This document shows positions 12,336-24,191 of a stretch of DNA of 64,000 nt, in pieces. The DNA lies in NCBI RefSeq assembly GCF_963576615.1, contig NC_088711.1, positions 13,625,869 to 13,689,868 of the forward strand, read 5' to 3'. A program made the position numbers and the translations under genes. Source of the DNA: Watersipora subatra. Lineage: Eukaryota > Bryozoa > Gymnolaemata > Cheilostomatida > Watersiporidae. A model generated the notes under the pieces. The model searched no databases, was not told the DNA's origin, and saw only the letters and a program-made list of their open reading frames with translations. Each line of letters starts with the position of its first letter. The stretch's first letter is position 1.

Positions 12336-13260
12336 ACTGATATAATAGTACCTAGTGTCTTTCATAGGTAAACGTCTGTACCAGATGTTGCCACTAGATT
12401 TTTGTGAAGTGATATGAAATACTAATGGCGCAAATCGTAAATATTTTTTCTCATGGAAACAAAATCTTTTTGAAGTTGTGCCAGAGAAACTTGGTTTTAC
12501 ATTTAAAATCTTAATAAATATACAATTGTGGCAAATAGATCACAGAAGATCATCATCCTGCATTTTTTAGCTTTTTTGATTTGCCAAATGAGTTCAACTT
12601 GAATGTCATACCAATTGCCATATGTCCTACCTCACGACAGCCTAAAGTGTCTATCTACCACTTGCAATCTAATTCATATTACCTTTAGGTGATAATCGAG
12701 AGCCATGATAGGTAAACACAGAAACGCTTCAATATGCTTAACAAAATAGTGCCAGCTGCAACTGCCTGCTTTGTAAACTTCAAACCAACATGACAAGTCA
12801 ACTTCTAACATACCATACATATATTAGAGGTGGACATGTAATATCAATTGTAAAAGTTTTTCCCTAAAATAGACATAAATCACTCGATAAATAAAATATA
12901 TAAATATTTAAAAAAAAACTACAAGAAAGAACATACTTTGCTCGATACATATCTGGTCCACCGAAAGTAATAAAATAATGCTCACTAGGAAACATCAATA
13001 AATGTAGAATGGAATTCGGGAGAAGATTAAAAAGAAAATGAGTACTACAAATGCAGAATATCAGGAATACAGAATACATGGAATTTCAACTATGCTAATA
13101 CATTGAATGTTTCAGAAATACAATTTCCAAATACTTCTGTATTGATGTGGTGCCATTTTAAGTTTGGTCGTTAGGTTCATAGACATGACCTACATGGGCG
13201 AGAAAATTAAACTGCTAATATGGTTTTGAATTAAAAATGAATATTGATTACTGCTGTTAA
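12336..13260. other. 3' flank of the DIRAS gene, no recognised gene
   Basis: AT-rich. No obvious minus-strand AATAAA within the first few hundred bases after the stop codon at 13261. Confidence 0.4.
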
Positions 13261-16200
13261 CTACATCAGCATGCATTTATGTAGTTGAGACTCGGGCTGT
13301 TTATGTAACTGGGGTTCGGACTGTTGCACCGGTTTTTGAGGTCGTGTTACTTGAGATTTCTTACCCTTGCCTTGCCCAACTTCTAAGGTCATCGAGTGCC
13401 GCTTTTCCAAGTACAAAAGTTCCTCAAAAAGTTTTCGAACTTGGAAATCATGTTTAGCAGAAGTTTCAATGTACGAACAGCCCCATTTTTTAGCTAAGGC
13501 TAAGCCTTCGGACTCAGAAACCTCTCGCTCCTTAATGTCACACTTATTACCGACGACCATGAATGGAACCATGCTTAATGTATTCCTGACAGACACGATC
13601 TCTGCATGGAAAGTTTCCAAACTTAAAAAAGACCTTCTATTTGCAAGTGAGTAAACGACCAGAAAAGCATGTCCTCGTTTGATAGCTAGATTCTTCATAG
13701 CGGGAAAGTGGTGACTTCCTCCAGTGTCTGTAATGTGCAATGTGCACACAGAACTGTCCAACGTCACAACCTGAAATTGAGCGTTGTTTTACGGAAGAGG
13801 GAAAAAATAGATATACAAGTGAAACCGCAATTACGAAAAACGATTAGTGTAAAAAGCTGTTAGACTCATGTCCAGCTGCAACTCTGTTCTAAAACATGTA
13901 AATTAATGGCAATACTAACAAACACTAGAAATCACAAAAAAGATAAACCAGCACATTTTGGATGCTTTTAAATTCCATTTGTTTACCCGAGGGAAATACA
14001 CAAAGATATCACTGTTGAATAGGGGTGCATGATCAGCAAGTTCTCCTCTATACGCTTCTTTCAAATGTATCTGATTGATATGGTAATTATTCTATTGATT
14101 AGAGGATAACTTGAGAATGAATCCAATAAAAACATGTTTTACCTTCACCGAGCACAATTGTTATGCGAAAAGTGTTCAGCTATCGGAGCCTACAAACCCA
14201 TATATTGATGCATAATTTTTGACAAGCATTGAAAGCAATATGCTTACCCGCTGTCAACAAGGCCGACCCGATTTGGTCATCATCAACAAATGCGTAGGGG
14301 GAGGGGGGGGGAAGGGGGGAGGGGGCCTACTTCATTCAGAGCATAAACTACTATAAAGAGCTGTGAGGGAAATGCTACTAGAATCAGAACAACACTGGCG
14401 TATCCCACACACATACTCATATGAATAGAGAATCTGAAAGCACCTTTTGGGGAGTAAACCTTTAAGTAATACTATGATCTAGGAATGAGTGACAAGGTGA
14501 GATTATATATACAGTATATACATAAGTATGTAGATTATATATACATAGATACTTATTTTATAGTATATATAATATAAAATAATATACAGCAATATATATA
14601 TAATGTAATTCTCATATATAATATGGTATTTATATTATATATAACTTTATCACTCACCTCATTATCACCTGATAAGAGCAGATCTGTATCTGCTTGAAAC
14701 AAATTTGTAGCATTTGACTAATCGCTAAGTCCTCTATAGATTTTATATTATATATAAAATAAGATATATACCTCTATATATCATAAAATCTATAAAGGAC
14801 TTACCGATTAGTTAAACACTACAAATTTGTTTCAAGCAGATACAGATCTGCTCTTATCAGGTGATAATAAGGTGAGTGATATAACGTACGATTTAATGTA
14901 TATAATCTTACTTAATGAGATGTGTGTTAAAGATTATATATATACTCTCATTTTATCACTCACCTCATTATCACATGAGATCAGATCTATATCTGCTTGA
15001 AACAAATTTGTACTGTTTGACTAATTGCTAAGTTATCGTTATATTTTACACTGTAGGCTAGTATCTACATAATATATAATAATATTATATATAATAATAT
15101 TATATATATAATATTATTATATACAGTCAAACATGGATAACTCGTCCACGGATAGCTCGAACACATGGTTAATTCGAACATTTCCTTTGGTCCGTTCCCA
15201 CGTAATGATAAATTGCTATAGATAACTCGAACTCAACACTGTTAAATCGAACTGTTTTTTTGCCCAACAGCTACCGAAACGGTTGTTTTCGCTTTAGAAA
15301 ATCACTATTCAAAGCCATAGAGGTAAACATCATCTTTTCGTAATTCATAAGCGTCGTTATTACCACCATCGGCAAAATAGTTTTGTCAACGACTTTTCTA
15401 AAAGTTTGGTGAAATTTGATTTATACTGCGATACGATGAATAGCACGGGTTAGCCGGGTCACGCGCGCAAGAATTTTCGCCACGCACATACAAAACAAAA
15501 ATCGCATGTTGTTTTGTATGTGCATGGCGAAAATCCTTGAGTGCGTGACTCGGCTAGCCCGTGATGAATAGTTTTCCGACGTTGATTCCGTGTTGAATCA
15601 ACGTCGGAATGTTGAATGTTTAAAACGTCTTAAAAAATGTTGTAATTAAACGTATACGTTGTTTGAGCTACAAAAAACTATTCATCGTTTGACCTAAACA
15701 CAGAATACGTGTGTACATTCAATAAGTATCTATTAAAAAAGCGTGAGTGATATAGAATGTACCGTAAAACCTCGTAAAACTTCTAATTGAACTGCCTCGG
15801 AGTGTTGCTCTTAACGAATCTCAGGTAAAGTAAGGTAATCTGCATAAACTTCAAGAAAAAACGGCAAAATTGATCGTGGGTAAAACCCCAAAAAAAAAAG
15901 TCTTTTCTTTTGAGCATTTCAACAACGATCAAGTTTTGCCAATGTCAATCTGAAAAACGTCCTGGCAATAACATCACCTCAAACAACAAACCAATCTCAA
16001 GTGATAGAAAAATCTCTATACTTTTTCATGAAAACGTTTTAAACTTTACATTAGAAGCATTTAATTTGAAACAAGCCATTTGTGCTTTTGATTTATATTA
16101 TAGTTTGTATATGTACATGTATCTACTAATAAATAAGTAAATATATGGACTTGTGACAGTGCTCTGATAACTTGAATGCTCTGATAATTCGAACACTTTT

Positions 16201-19200
16201 GCTCGGTCCCTTGAAGTTCGAGTTATCCATATTTGACTGTATATAATAATATTATATATATAATGTTATTATATATATAATATATATAAAATATACATAC
16301 TACAATGTAAAAGCTAAAAAGGACTTGGCAATAAGTCAGACATTACAAATTTGTGATTGACTCATCAGAAATTTGCAGTGATTAGTTTATATATTATATC
16401 TATTATTTATATAAATAAATGATATATATATACTATATTATGTATCTAGGTAGGTATTTATGTACATACATATAGATTATATATAATCTCATAATCTATA
16501 AATATAATCTATATGTATAATCCATATGTATATAATCTATATATATAATGTATATATAGATTATATATAATTTATATGCATAGTCTTGTCACTTAATTCT
16601 AGATTATACTATGACTTATCAATTACGCTGAGTTATATTCCTTAAAACTTTAAGTGTGTGAAAAGATCCTACCAAGTTCCTGTTAAATAATCATACATAT
16701 GGTTTAACTGTGATATGGCATAGAGATTGTTTTCACACTGCAACCATAGCAATTGCTGGTCATGTGTTAGAGCTGATTTAAATGTATAAATCATTTTCGA
16801 GTTAATTTTACATATGATACTGATGCAACAAGCATCTTTTAGAGATACAGCACAGCTCTGAGTTGTAAGAGAATACCTCCCTCTCAATAAGTTATGATGA
16901 TACTACAAGCCAGGCATACCTGGAGTTAACTTTTATAAAAACATTTTTACTAATCCAATAACAAATGTAAAAATAAAGAAATGTAGCCAACATTCACTGT
17001 AACGATCAAATCATTTTTGAGCTGATGAGATAGTTTTCATTTAGTTGAAGAGATGTCAGCTCTTTAATTAATGCAATCATAATCAAACTCACAGACTCCA
17101 CAAACTGTAAATAATCAAAAACTAATTTCGACAAAAATTAAAAATTTTCTATTGCATAGATTTAAATGGACCGAGGTTCATGACATGCTCACAGCCTATT
17201 TCGGGAACTTTATTTATTATGGAAATTTAGTATTTTTGAATGCTGTTGAGTTGTCATGTCTCTAGTTTTTAACTATTTGGCAGTTCCTTTTGCTAATATG
17301 TTTTTCTTATATTTTGATGTATTATCTCACTATAACACAATAAACACGCGCGCATACACACACACAAACTGCAACCTAACACTGCTATAAAAGCATTATT
17401 CCAATGTTTGATGAATGCGTGAAGAATTCATTAGCGTTGAAAGTTTCACAGCTAAGTATGTCTCATCTAAAGTGGTGATTAAAACCAAACTCTCACAATC
17501 ATTCCTTCAGCCATTCTAGCTTATGCCAAAAGAAACGCACGACAACATGCAAAGATAAAACCACATGATCTTCTTCTTGGGATTTTTATGGTGCATAAAA
17601 AATTTCATAGGTGATGGATGTGATGGTATAGTGTATAAGGTAGACCAAAGGGTTACATACGTGATGGATGTGATGGTATAGTGTATAAGGTAGACCAAAG
17701 GGTTACATACGTGATGGATGTGATGGTATAGTGTATAAGATAGACTAAAGGGTTACATACGTGATGGATGTGATGGTATAGTGTATAAGGTAGACCAAAG
17801 GGTTACATAGGTGATGGATGTGATGGTATAGTGTATAAGGTAGACTAAAGGGTTACATACGTGATGGATGTGATGGTATAGTGTATAAGGTAGACTAAAG
17901 GGTTACATACGTGATGGATGTGATGGTATAGTGTATAAGGTAGACCAAAGGGTTACATACGTGATGGATGTGATGGTATAGTGTATAAGGTAGACCAAAG
18001 GGTTACATACGTGATGGATGTGATGGTATAGTGTATAAGATAGACTAAAGGGTTACATAGGTGATGGGTGTGATGGTATAGTGTATAAGGTAGACTAAAG
18101 GGTTACATAGGTGATGGGTGTGATGGTATAGTGTATAAGGTAGACTAAAGGGTTACATAGGTGATGAATGTGATGGTATAGTGTATAAGGTAGACTAAAG
18201 GGTTACATACGTGATGGATGTGATGGTATAGTGTATAAGGTAGACCAAAGGGTTACATACGTGATGGATGTGATGGTATAGTGTATAAGGTAGACCAAAG
18301 GGTTACATACGTGATGGATGTGATGGTATAGTGTATAAGATAGACTAAAGGGTTACATAGGTGATGGGTGTGATGGTATAGTGTATAAGGTAGACTAAAG
18401 GGTTACATACGTGATGGATGTGATGGTATAGTGTATAAGGTAGACCAAAGGGTTACATACGTGATGGATGTGATGGTATAGTGTATAAGATAGACTAAAG
18501 GGTTACATAGGTGATGGGTGTGATGGTATAGTGTATAAGGTAGACCAAAGGGTTACATACGTGATGGATGTGATGGTATAGTGTATAAGGTAGACCAAAG
18601 GGTTACATAGGTGATGGATGTGATGGTATAGTGTATAAGGTAGACCAAAGGGTTACATACGTGATGGATGTGATGGTATAGTGTAAAAGGTAGACCAAAG
18701 GGTTACATACGTGATGGATGTGATGGTATAGTGTATAAGATAGACTAAAGGGTTACATAGGTGATGGATGTGATGGTATAGTGTATAAGGTAGACTAAAG
18801 GGTTACATACGTGATGGATGTGATGGTATAGTGTATAAGGTAGACTAAAGGGTTACATAGGTGATGGATGTGATGGTATAGTGTATAAGGTAGACTAAAG
18901 GGTTACATAGGTGATGGGTGTGATGGTATAGTGTATAAGGTAGACCAAAGGGTTACATACGTGATGGATGTGATGGTATAGTGTATAAGGTAGACCAAAG
19001 GGTTACATAGGTGATGGATGTGATGGTATAGTGTATAAGGTAGACCAAAGGGTTACATACGTGATGGATGTGATGGTATAGTGTAAAAGGTAGACCAAAG
19101 GGTTACATACGTGATGGATGTGATGGTATAGTGTATAAGATAGACTAAAGGGTTACATAGGTGATGGATGTGATGGTATAGTGTATAAGGTAGACTAAAG

Positions 19201-19537
19201 GGTTACATACGTGATGGATGTGATGGTATAGTGTATAAGGTAGACCAAAGGGTTACATACGTGATGGATGTGATGGTATAGTGTATAAGGTAAACCAAAG
19301 GGTTATGATCTGGAAACTAAACTTCAGGCAAATGAATTAGCTAAAAGACCAAATCGATGAGTCAGAATACGAATCGAAACTCACCCTCCTGTAAGTGTCT
19401 TCCACTGTCGGACTATAGCTGTCCTTAAATGTGCCATGTATAAACCTGGTCAGTAGAGAGGACTTGCCAACGGCAGCACTGCCTAGCACCACTATTCTGT
19501 AGTCATTCTTATCCTGTGATATGCTCCGGTTTGTCAT
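13261..19537 (-). CDS. DIRAS: Di-Ras-type small GTPase (220 aa, two exons)
   Basis: A Ras-superfamily GTP-binding switch protein, probably at the plasma membrane. Exon 1 is 19537-19385 (51 codons) and exon 2 is 13770-13261. The junction [17 protein letters not shown] aligns with vertebrate Di-Ras EDTYRQVISCDKSICTL, with donor AGG|GTGAGT and acceptor TTTCAG|GTT. Motifs: P-loop GSAAVGKSS (residues 19-27), switch I PTVEDTY (43-49), DTGGSHHF in place of DxxGQ, NKCD, ETSAK, and the C-terminal CaaX box CMLM (Met favours farnesylation). The switch-II Gln of Ras is Ser here; vertebrate Di-Ras also lacks that Gln. The P-loop positions equivalent to Ras Gly12 and Gly13 are both Ala, which is unusual. 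The Gln/Pro/Lys-rich tail is about 20 residues longer than in vertebrate Di-Ras. The orthology call to DIRAS1 versus DIRAS2 cannot be made. Confidence 0.92.
14290..14330 (+). other. G-run tract, quadruplex-capable
   Basis: Runs of 5, 9, 6 and 5 G separated by one or two A lie between tgcgta and cctact. This fits the G3+N1-7 pattern on the plus strand. Lies in the DIRAS intron, so the minus-strand transcript carries the C-rich complement. Confidence 0.8.
14648..15030. repeat. Palindrome 14648-14746/14783-14881 with a third copy 14955-15030
   Basis: The left arm tcactcacctcattatcacc is mirrored as ggtgataataaggtgagtga at the right end. Both arms also share gcagatctgtatctgcttga-type and aaacaaatttgta-type segments. 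A direct third copy follows with atgagatcagatcta variants. The loop and flanks are TATA-rich. Likely foldback MITE derivatives. Confidence 0.85.
15444..15563. mobile_element. 120-bp hAT-like foldback MITE with 8-bp TSD
   Basis: Two arms of about 55 bp, starting cacgggttagccgggtcacg on the left and ending cggctagcccgtg on the right, fold onto each other around a loop of about 10 bases. The insert is bounded by atgaatag at 15436-15443 and 15564-15571, an 8-bp direct duplication typical of hAT transposition. It sits inside the pogo-like element at 15124-16239. Confidence 0.88.
15582..15610. repeat. Short perfect hairpin
   Basis: ccgacgttgattc and gaatcaacgtcgg surround a loop of about five bases (cgtgt-like). 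It lies just right of the hAT-like foldback and is probably part of the pogo-like element's interior. Confidence 0.7.
16243..16610. repeat. TATA-rich simple repeat
   Basis: Long runs of tatata and taatata with imperfect palindromes, such as tataatctatatgtataatc. Low-complexity intronic sequence; similar tracts lie at 14500-14645 and 15060-15122. Confidence 0.8.
17215..17477 (+). repeat. Dispersed repeat, copy 2 (copy 1 at 10845-11107)
   Basis: Direct copy of the segment at 10845-11107, in the DIRAS intron, ending at the shared agctaagtatgtctcatcta. It lies immediately left of the 50-bp array region. Confidence 0.75.
17611..19305. repeat. 50-bp minisatellite, about 34 copies with higher-order structure
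   Basis: Each unit runs gtgatggatgtgatggtata, gtgtataagg, tagaccaaag, ggttacatac. Variants are confined to a few sites (acc/act, aagg/aaga, atac/atag, gatg/gggtg). The rare variant gtgtaaaagg occurs at 18681 and 19081, exactly 400 bp apart, and neighbouring variants follow the same spacing. The aaga variants at 17731, 18031 and 18331 are spaced 300 bp. The array ends 80 bp from DIRAS exon 1. Confidence 0.96.
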
Positions 19538-21094
19538 GCTATTGCATTATCAGGGTATATCTGCATTAAACACTTTCAACTTGTTAGTGGTTGCACTTTA
19601 CCCTGTTAACATACTGCAAATATTAGTACTTTATCCGCAAGGGCGGCGTTGTTAGCTAACCCCCAAAGGCGCTGGAATTGCTAAGTGACGTCACAAAGGT
19701 CACTTAATTACTCACAGAGCAAGCGTTAAAATAATAGATGCCAATCTAGGCCCAGAAAATAATGATACCATATGACCAGTAATCACGCTTCACAATAAAT
19801 TTCATGTAATACGGAAAAAGTTGTTACAAAAAAAATTAGAATTAAGATCAGCGATTTCCTAGAAAGAGCACAGTAGCCTATTGATATGATAGTTTGCAAG
19901 TTGATACAGCAGACTATAAACAGAACTTACTAGTCTATACAAAGATATGCAGCTTGGAACGATCCATACACCTACACCTACCCTCATGCACTACAACTAA
20001 TAGTTCATAACCCATACATATGCTGTCTATTGAACGGGTAGTGAGAAGTATAGTTTATGATTCGGTCTCCTGAGAATATTAGAGATAAATAAACAAAGTG
20101 AGTGATAATTACATTGTAGCAGCAAATACAGGCTTCCCTTCGATGTTATTGGATGTATAAATAGCGTGAAACAGGAGTATCATGTAACAGGCTTGTGTTT
20201 ATTTAGCCATAAAATATAGAGAATACGAGAAAATGAGCTCCCATTACAACCCTGATTAACAATAAATCATTTGAAATGTGACAGCGAGAAACCCCTAGTC
20301 TAGCTCGAGGCAACGGAATGGAAAGAGAACAGCTAGGAAAACAATACTAACTCACTAGATTAGCAGTGTGTTCGGTTCCATCATTACTCCAACACGCTTT
20401 TTAAATCAATGTTGTCGACTTTTTGGTGAAGAGAAAATCAATGCGCAAGCATGATGCTGTTGGGGTATTACTGGTAGACTTCTGCGAGTCCCGTTGTACA
20501 TTCTATATAACCATGTAATGCCTAAGCATTCTCAATGCGTGCTGCCTACAATTCATGTGCACGAGTCCCTCGTCAGACGCTCATGCGTGCCTCTTTAATC
20601 ATTACCAGAACTTATAAGTCCTAAGGCTAACGTAAGTAGATTTTCTTGTGCAAGATGTGGAGGACAGTAGAGATCAAGCGGATCAATAATTGAAGAGCAT
20701 TATGGTAAATTAATCCCTTAAACATATAATTAGAAAGGATTACATTTCTTTATGCGTTACAATTGTGACGAATTAGAATGAACTAGGCTGCAGTCGATAG
20801 ACATGGATAGCTGTGAAATTATAAATACAAGGAACGGTATGCAATGCATATAATCAATAAATACTGTTCACTGAAGTTTTTAGTTCTTTGGCCACAACTA
20901 AAGACGCGATAACATTAAACAATCAAAGACCATTTTGCTTAGATTTTATTCTTTAATTATAACTAAATTTTAGTAAAATCTTATCAGTAAATTTGACGAG
21001 CGACGACACTAGTGACCACTAGTGGGTACATAACATTGTCACACCCAATATTACATTATGCGGCAGAAAACATTTAATTTCAATGACCTATATT
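19538..21094. other. 5' flank of DIRAS, no recognised gene
   Basis: Putative promoter side of the GTPase gene. No clear TATA box can be assigned. cactagtgaccactagtg near 21008 is a short palindrome. Confidence 0.4.
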
Positions 21095-23806
21095 TAACCC
21101 TTTGTGTGCTATTTTTGACCTACTTCACAAACGCTTGCATGACGCTAGTACTATATTTGTATCTCTGCGAATCTATGCATGGGCCTCCCAATCTCTAAAA
21201 TTTATTCACTGTGAATAAGCTCATGTTATTAAAATGACTATAAACCTGGTATATTCACAATAGAAATATGTTTATATTGCATATGAAACTTTTTAAACAC
21301 TGGGAACGGGCATTTGCTAAATATGGCAATAGAAGTGGATAATGGCAAAATTATACACATTTCATTGCGATGCTTCAAATGTTACCTAAATATTAAAAAA
21401 ATTATGTATTAAAAATATTTCAAACCTTTGTGCTGAACTTTTCAACTCAGGTTTTAACGCACTATAAACATCTAGATATTCCTAAAACGTTAAAAAAACT
21501 TCATACTTCTTTGCAATTGCTGGTCTAACCAAAAAAATTGCTGTTTTGCAAACACAAGTAAACCAAAACCTTTTTTTATGTAAACAGGAGGTACATTTTT
21601 GTATGGTGTTTTCTGTTAGAATGTCTATTGAATTACGTTTAAAGCTTTATTCGTTGAAGCCTTCATTTTTATTCATTAGTTTTATTTTCCCTTCCTTCAT
21701 TTTCTGCTAATCATATTTATATTTTGAACGATATAATTTTAATTGTTAGCCGATAATACAGTTTCAGTATTCTCCCACCAATTTGTTGCATACTCATATT
21801 GCGTTATATACCTCTGCATTAAATTATTCTCATTTTTCAAACAGCTTTCAAGCTATCTTACCACTTTTTCCAGCTAAAAAAAAGTAGCAAGCACTTTTGC
21901 ATAATGGGCTGGAACACAGACACTGGTAACTTTATTACTAACAACACCTTTTTTTAATCGACTTCATCTTAGTTCGTCTAAGTTTTGTATCGTTAATCAT
22001 ATGGGTTTCGATCTCAGAAACCATAGTTACGTCCCAAATCACTATGTTGAGTTATCCGACTTTGAAGCTGCACCAACTGAATTTATAATATTGGTAACGA
22101 TTTTTGCAACACGTACATCCGGACCAATCAAAGAGTGATTTTTCTGAATATGAAGTCAGTTTAGCCAATAGAAGTCTCCAACCCTCAGAAAAAAAACCTT
22201 AAAACCTTTTCTATGCTAAACAGGAAGTACTAAAAAGTGGCATCCGATAAAAGCGATTGGTTCTTTTTTGCCGATTTTAAGAATATCTCTGACATTTTGG
22301 ACACTTTTAATGAGTCTTTTGGTATTCCAACCAATGTCGAAAGCAAGGAAAGTGAAAGGAATTACAACGAAAATTTCCTAACGATTCTTATAAGATTATT
22401 ACAAGGTTTAATTATAAGAATAATTATTCAAATTTACAAGATCGGAGTATATAGTGTCCGATGGTGTGCAACATGGTACTGTTATTATTTTTCTAAAGAT
22501 TTTGTTGATGATACTACGGCTGTGCCCAATATCGCGGTACTGCCAAACTGTTATTAATATCTGCAAAACTAAGAATAAGTGTAAAGGATTTGTTTTACTA
22601 GTAAAAACGTGATGGCAGCTGCTGCCAGAATGATTAATCATTGGGCTGTCACATAATAAAAAATACATAAATCTGTGGTCTTTAAATGGCAATAATATGG
22701 CAAGTCGATTAGTTGCTTCAGACTTAGTGTTTTACACCCATGTTTATCTCATATTTGTTGGCCTACCAAACAATCATAACTAAGGTCAACACATCTACCT
22801 TTGAGTTCACCAACGCCAGACAGTTACAGCTCAGATTTCAAGAGAGACAGTACGCATATAAACGAAGTAATAGAATAAACTTGATATACAAGGAACAATT
22901 AATTCTGCTTGGACATTCAGCCAACTAATATAATAACTCTCAGGATTAGAAGGCCGCATTAAGGTATTTAAGTTTATAAATTCAATATTGCAATTTTATT
23001 GTATTTGTATCTTTTCTGCAACCACGAACCTGGCATTTTACTGCATGTTAAGATTGTTGTTATAATCAATTTTAACTATTTGCATATGCATGCTGCTGAC
23101 TTACTCTAATATATTACAATATCGTTTACGTTTTCAATTTACCAACTATACTATGTTATAATTTTTAGTGTCACGGTGTAGCCTACTACATGGTAGAAAT
23201 ACATATTGAACAAAATATACAACCACACACCTTTCTACCAGCTTACATCAGTTAACCTTAAAGCTTGACAATCCGGGAGTTGTTACAATAAGTAATACAT
23301 CTTCTGATAGATATACAGCTATTTCTAAGACAGCCAGCAAAAATCTGTTTAGATTTTTAAATTCGGCATAATTTTTTGGATATAAATACAGAAATCTAAA
23401 TAAATATCTCGACTTCTTGATATTGGTTGCTATGACGTTTTGAAATGTAAACAAAATTGTCCATTGGTTTTGGTTTCTCAAACTTTAACACCAGTTTTCT
23501 CAGACTGTTTTCGCACTACTGGTGGACGCGCATTCAGTTTACTGACCATCAAATCTGCTGTAATTAAGCTAGAATCAAAATTATTTTTGCAAAATAACTG
23601 AGAATTTTTTTTTCTGCTAGTGTAGATAACTCCAAATCTCACACATCCGACTTAACCATGGTTCCTGAGGTAGTGACCCATATTTAGTGGTTGCAAAAGA
23701 TATAACAATAATTTGTGCATGCGATAAAAAAGAGATAAAAAAATGAGATAAAAAACCCGCACCAAGGCACTTAGCCCAACAAGTAATGGCGCAGTGAAAG
23801 GGTCAA
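21095..23806. other. Region bounded by piggyBac-like ends; no transposase seen
   Basis: The left boundary reads ttaaccctttgtgtgc (about 21096). The right boundary, in reverse complement, reads ttgaccctttcactgcgcc (about 23805). Both resemble piggyBac TTAA-CCCTTT termini, but they match imperfectly and the right target is tcaa. A 106-codon frame at 22237-22557 (+), starting with GTG, has no recognisable domain. Confidence 0.3.
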
Positions 23807-23924
23807 TATTGCCCTTGGTTCTTCACTCTTTTCTATTGTTGACGACGGAAAGGAAATCGTTGTAAAGAAAGTCTAAACAATGGCTATGAGACAATCTCTA
23901 CTACAAAAATTTTTGTGAAGCTCT

Positions 23925-24191
23925 GGATGCTTACATGAAAGCTCTGGATGCTTATATGAAAGCTCTGGATACTTATATGAAAGCTCTGGATGCTTATATG
24001 GAAGCTCTGGATGCTTATATGGAAGCTCTGGATGCTTATATGGAAGCTCTGGATGCTTATATGAAAGCTCTGGATGCTTATATGAAAGCTCTGGATGCTT
24101 ATATGGAAGCTCTGGATGCTTATATGGAAGCTCTGGATGCTTATATGGAAGCTCTGGATGCTTATATGGAAGCTCTGGATGCTTATATGAA
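23925..24191 (+). repeat. 21-bp minisatellite, about 13 copies
   Basis: Units of gctctggatgcttatatg followed by aaa or gaa. Read on the plus strand they give a heptad ALDAYM(K/E), and the frame opens at 23935 and ends at 24279 (114 codons). Regarded as a repeat, with a possible ORF discussed under findings. Confidence 0.95.

Larger units (their letters stand above)
15124..16239. mobile_element. Pogo-like DNA transposon remnant or MITE, 1116 bp
   Basis: Terminal inverted repeats begin CAGTCAAACATGGATAACTC on the left. The right end reads gagttatccatatttgactg, the near-perfect reverse complement. Both are flanked by TA (15122-15123 and 16240-16241), the pogo/Tc1-mariner target. Subterminal motifs such as ttcgaac and ggtccgttccc/gctcggtccc are also shared. 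No transposase frame remains. The element contains a nested foldback (15444-15563) and a module shared with 4380-4620. Inserted in the DIRAS intron. Confidence 0.85.

Noticed and set aside
13367-13654. Plus-strand 95-codon frame
   Set aside because: Antisense shadow of DIRAS exon 2.
22237-22557. 106-codon frame MASDKSDWFFFADF...
   Set aside because: Starts at GTG, no recognised domain, AT-rich chance composition likely.
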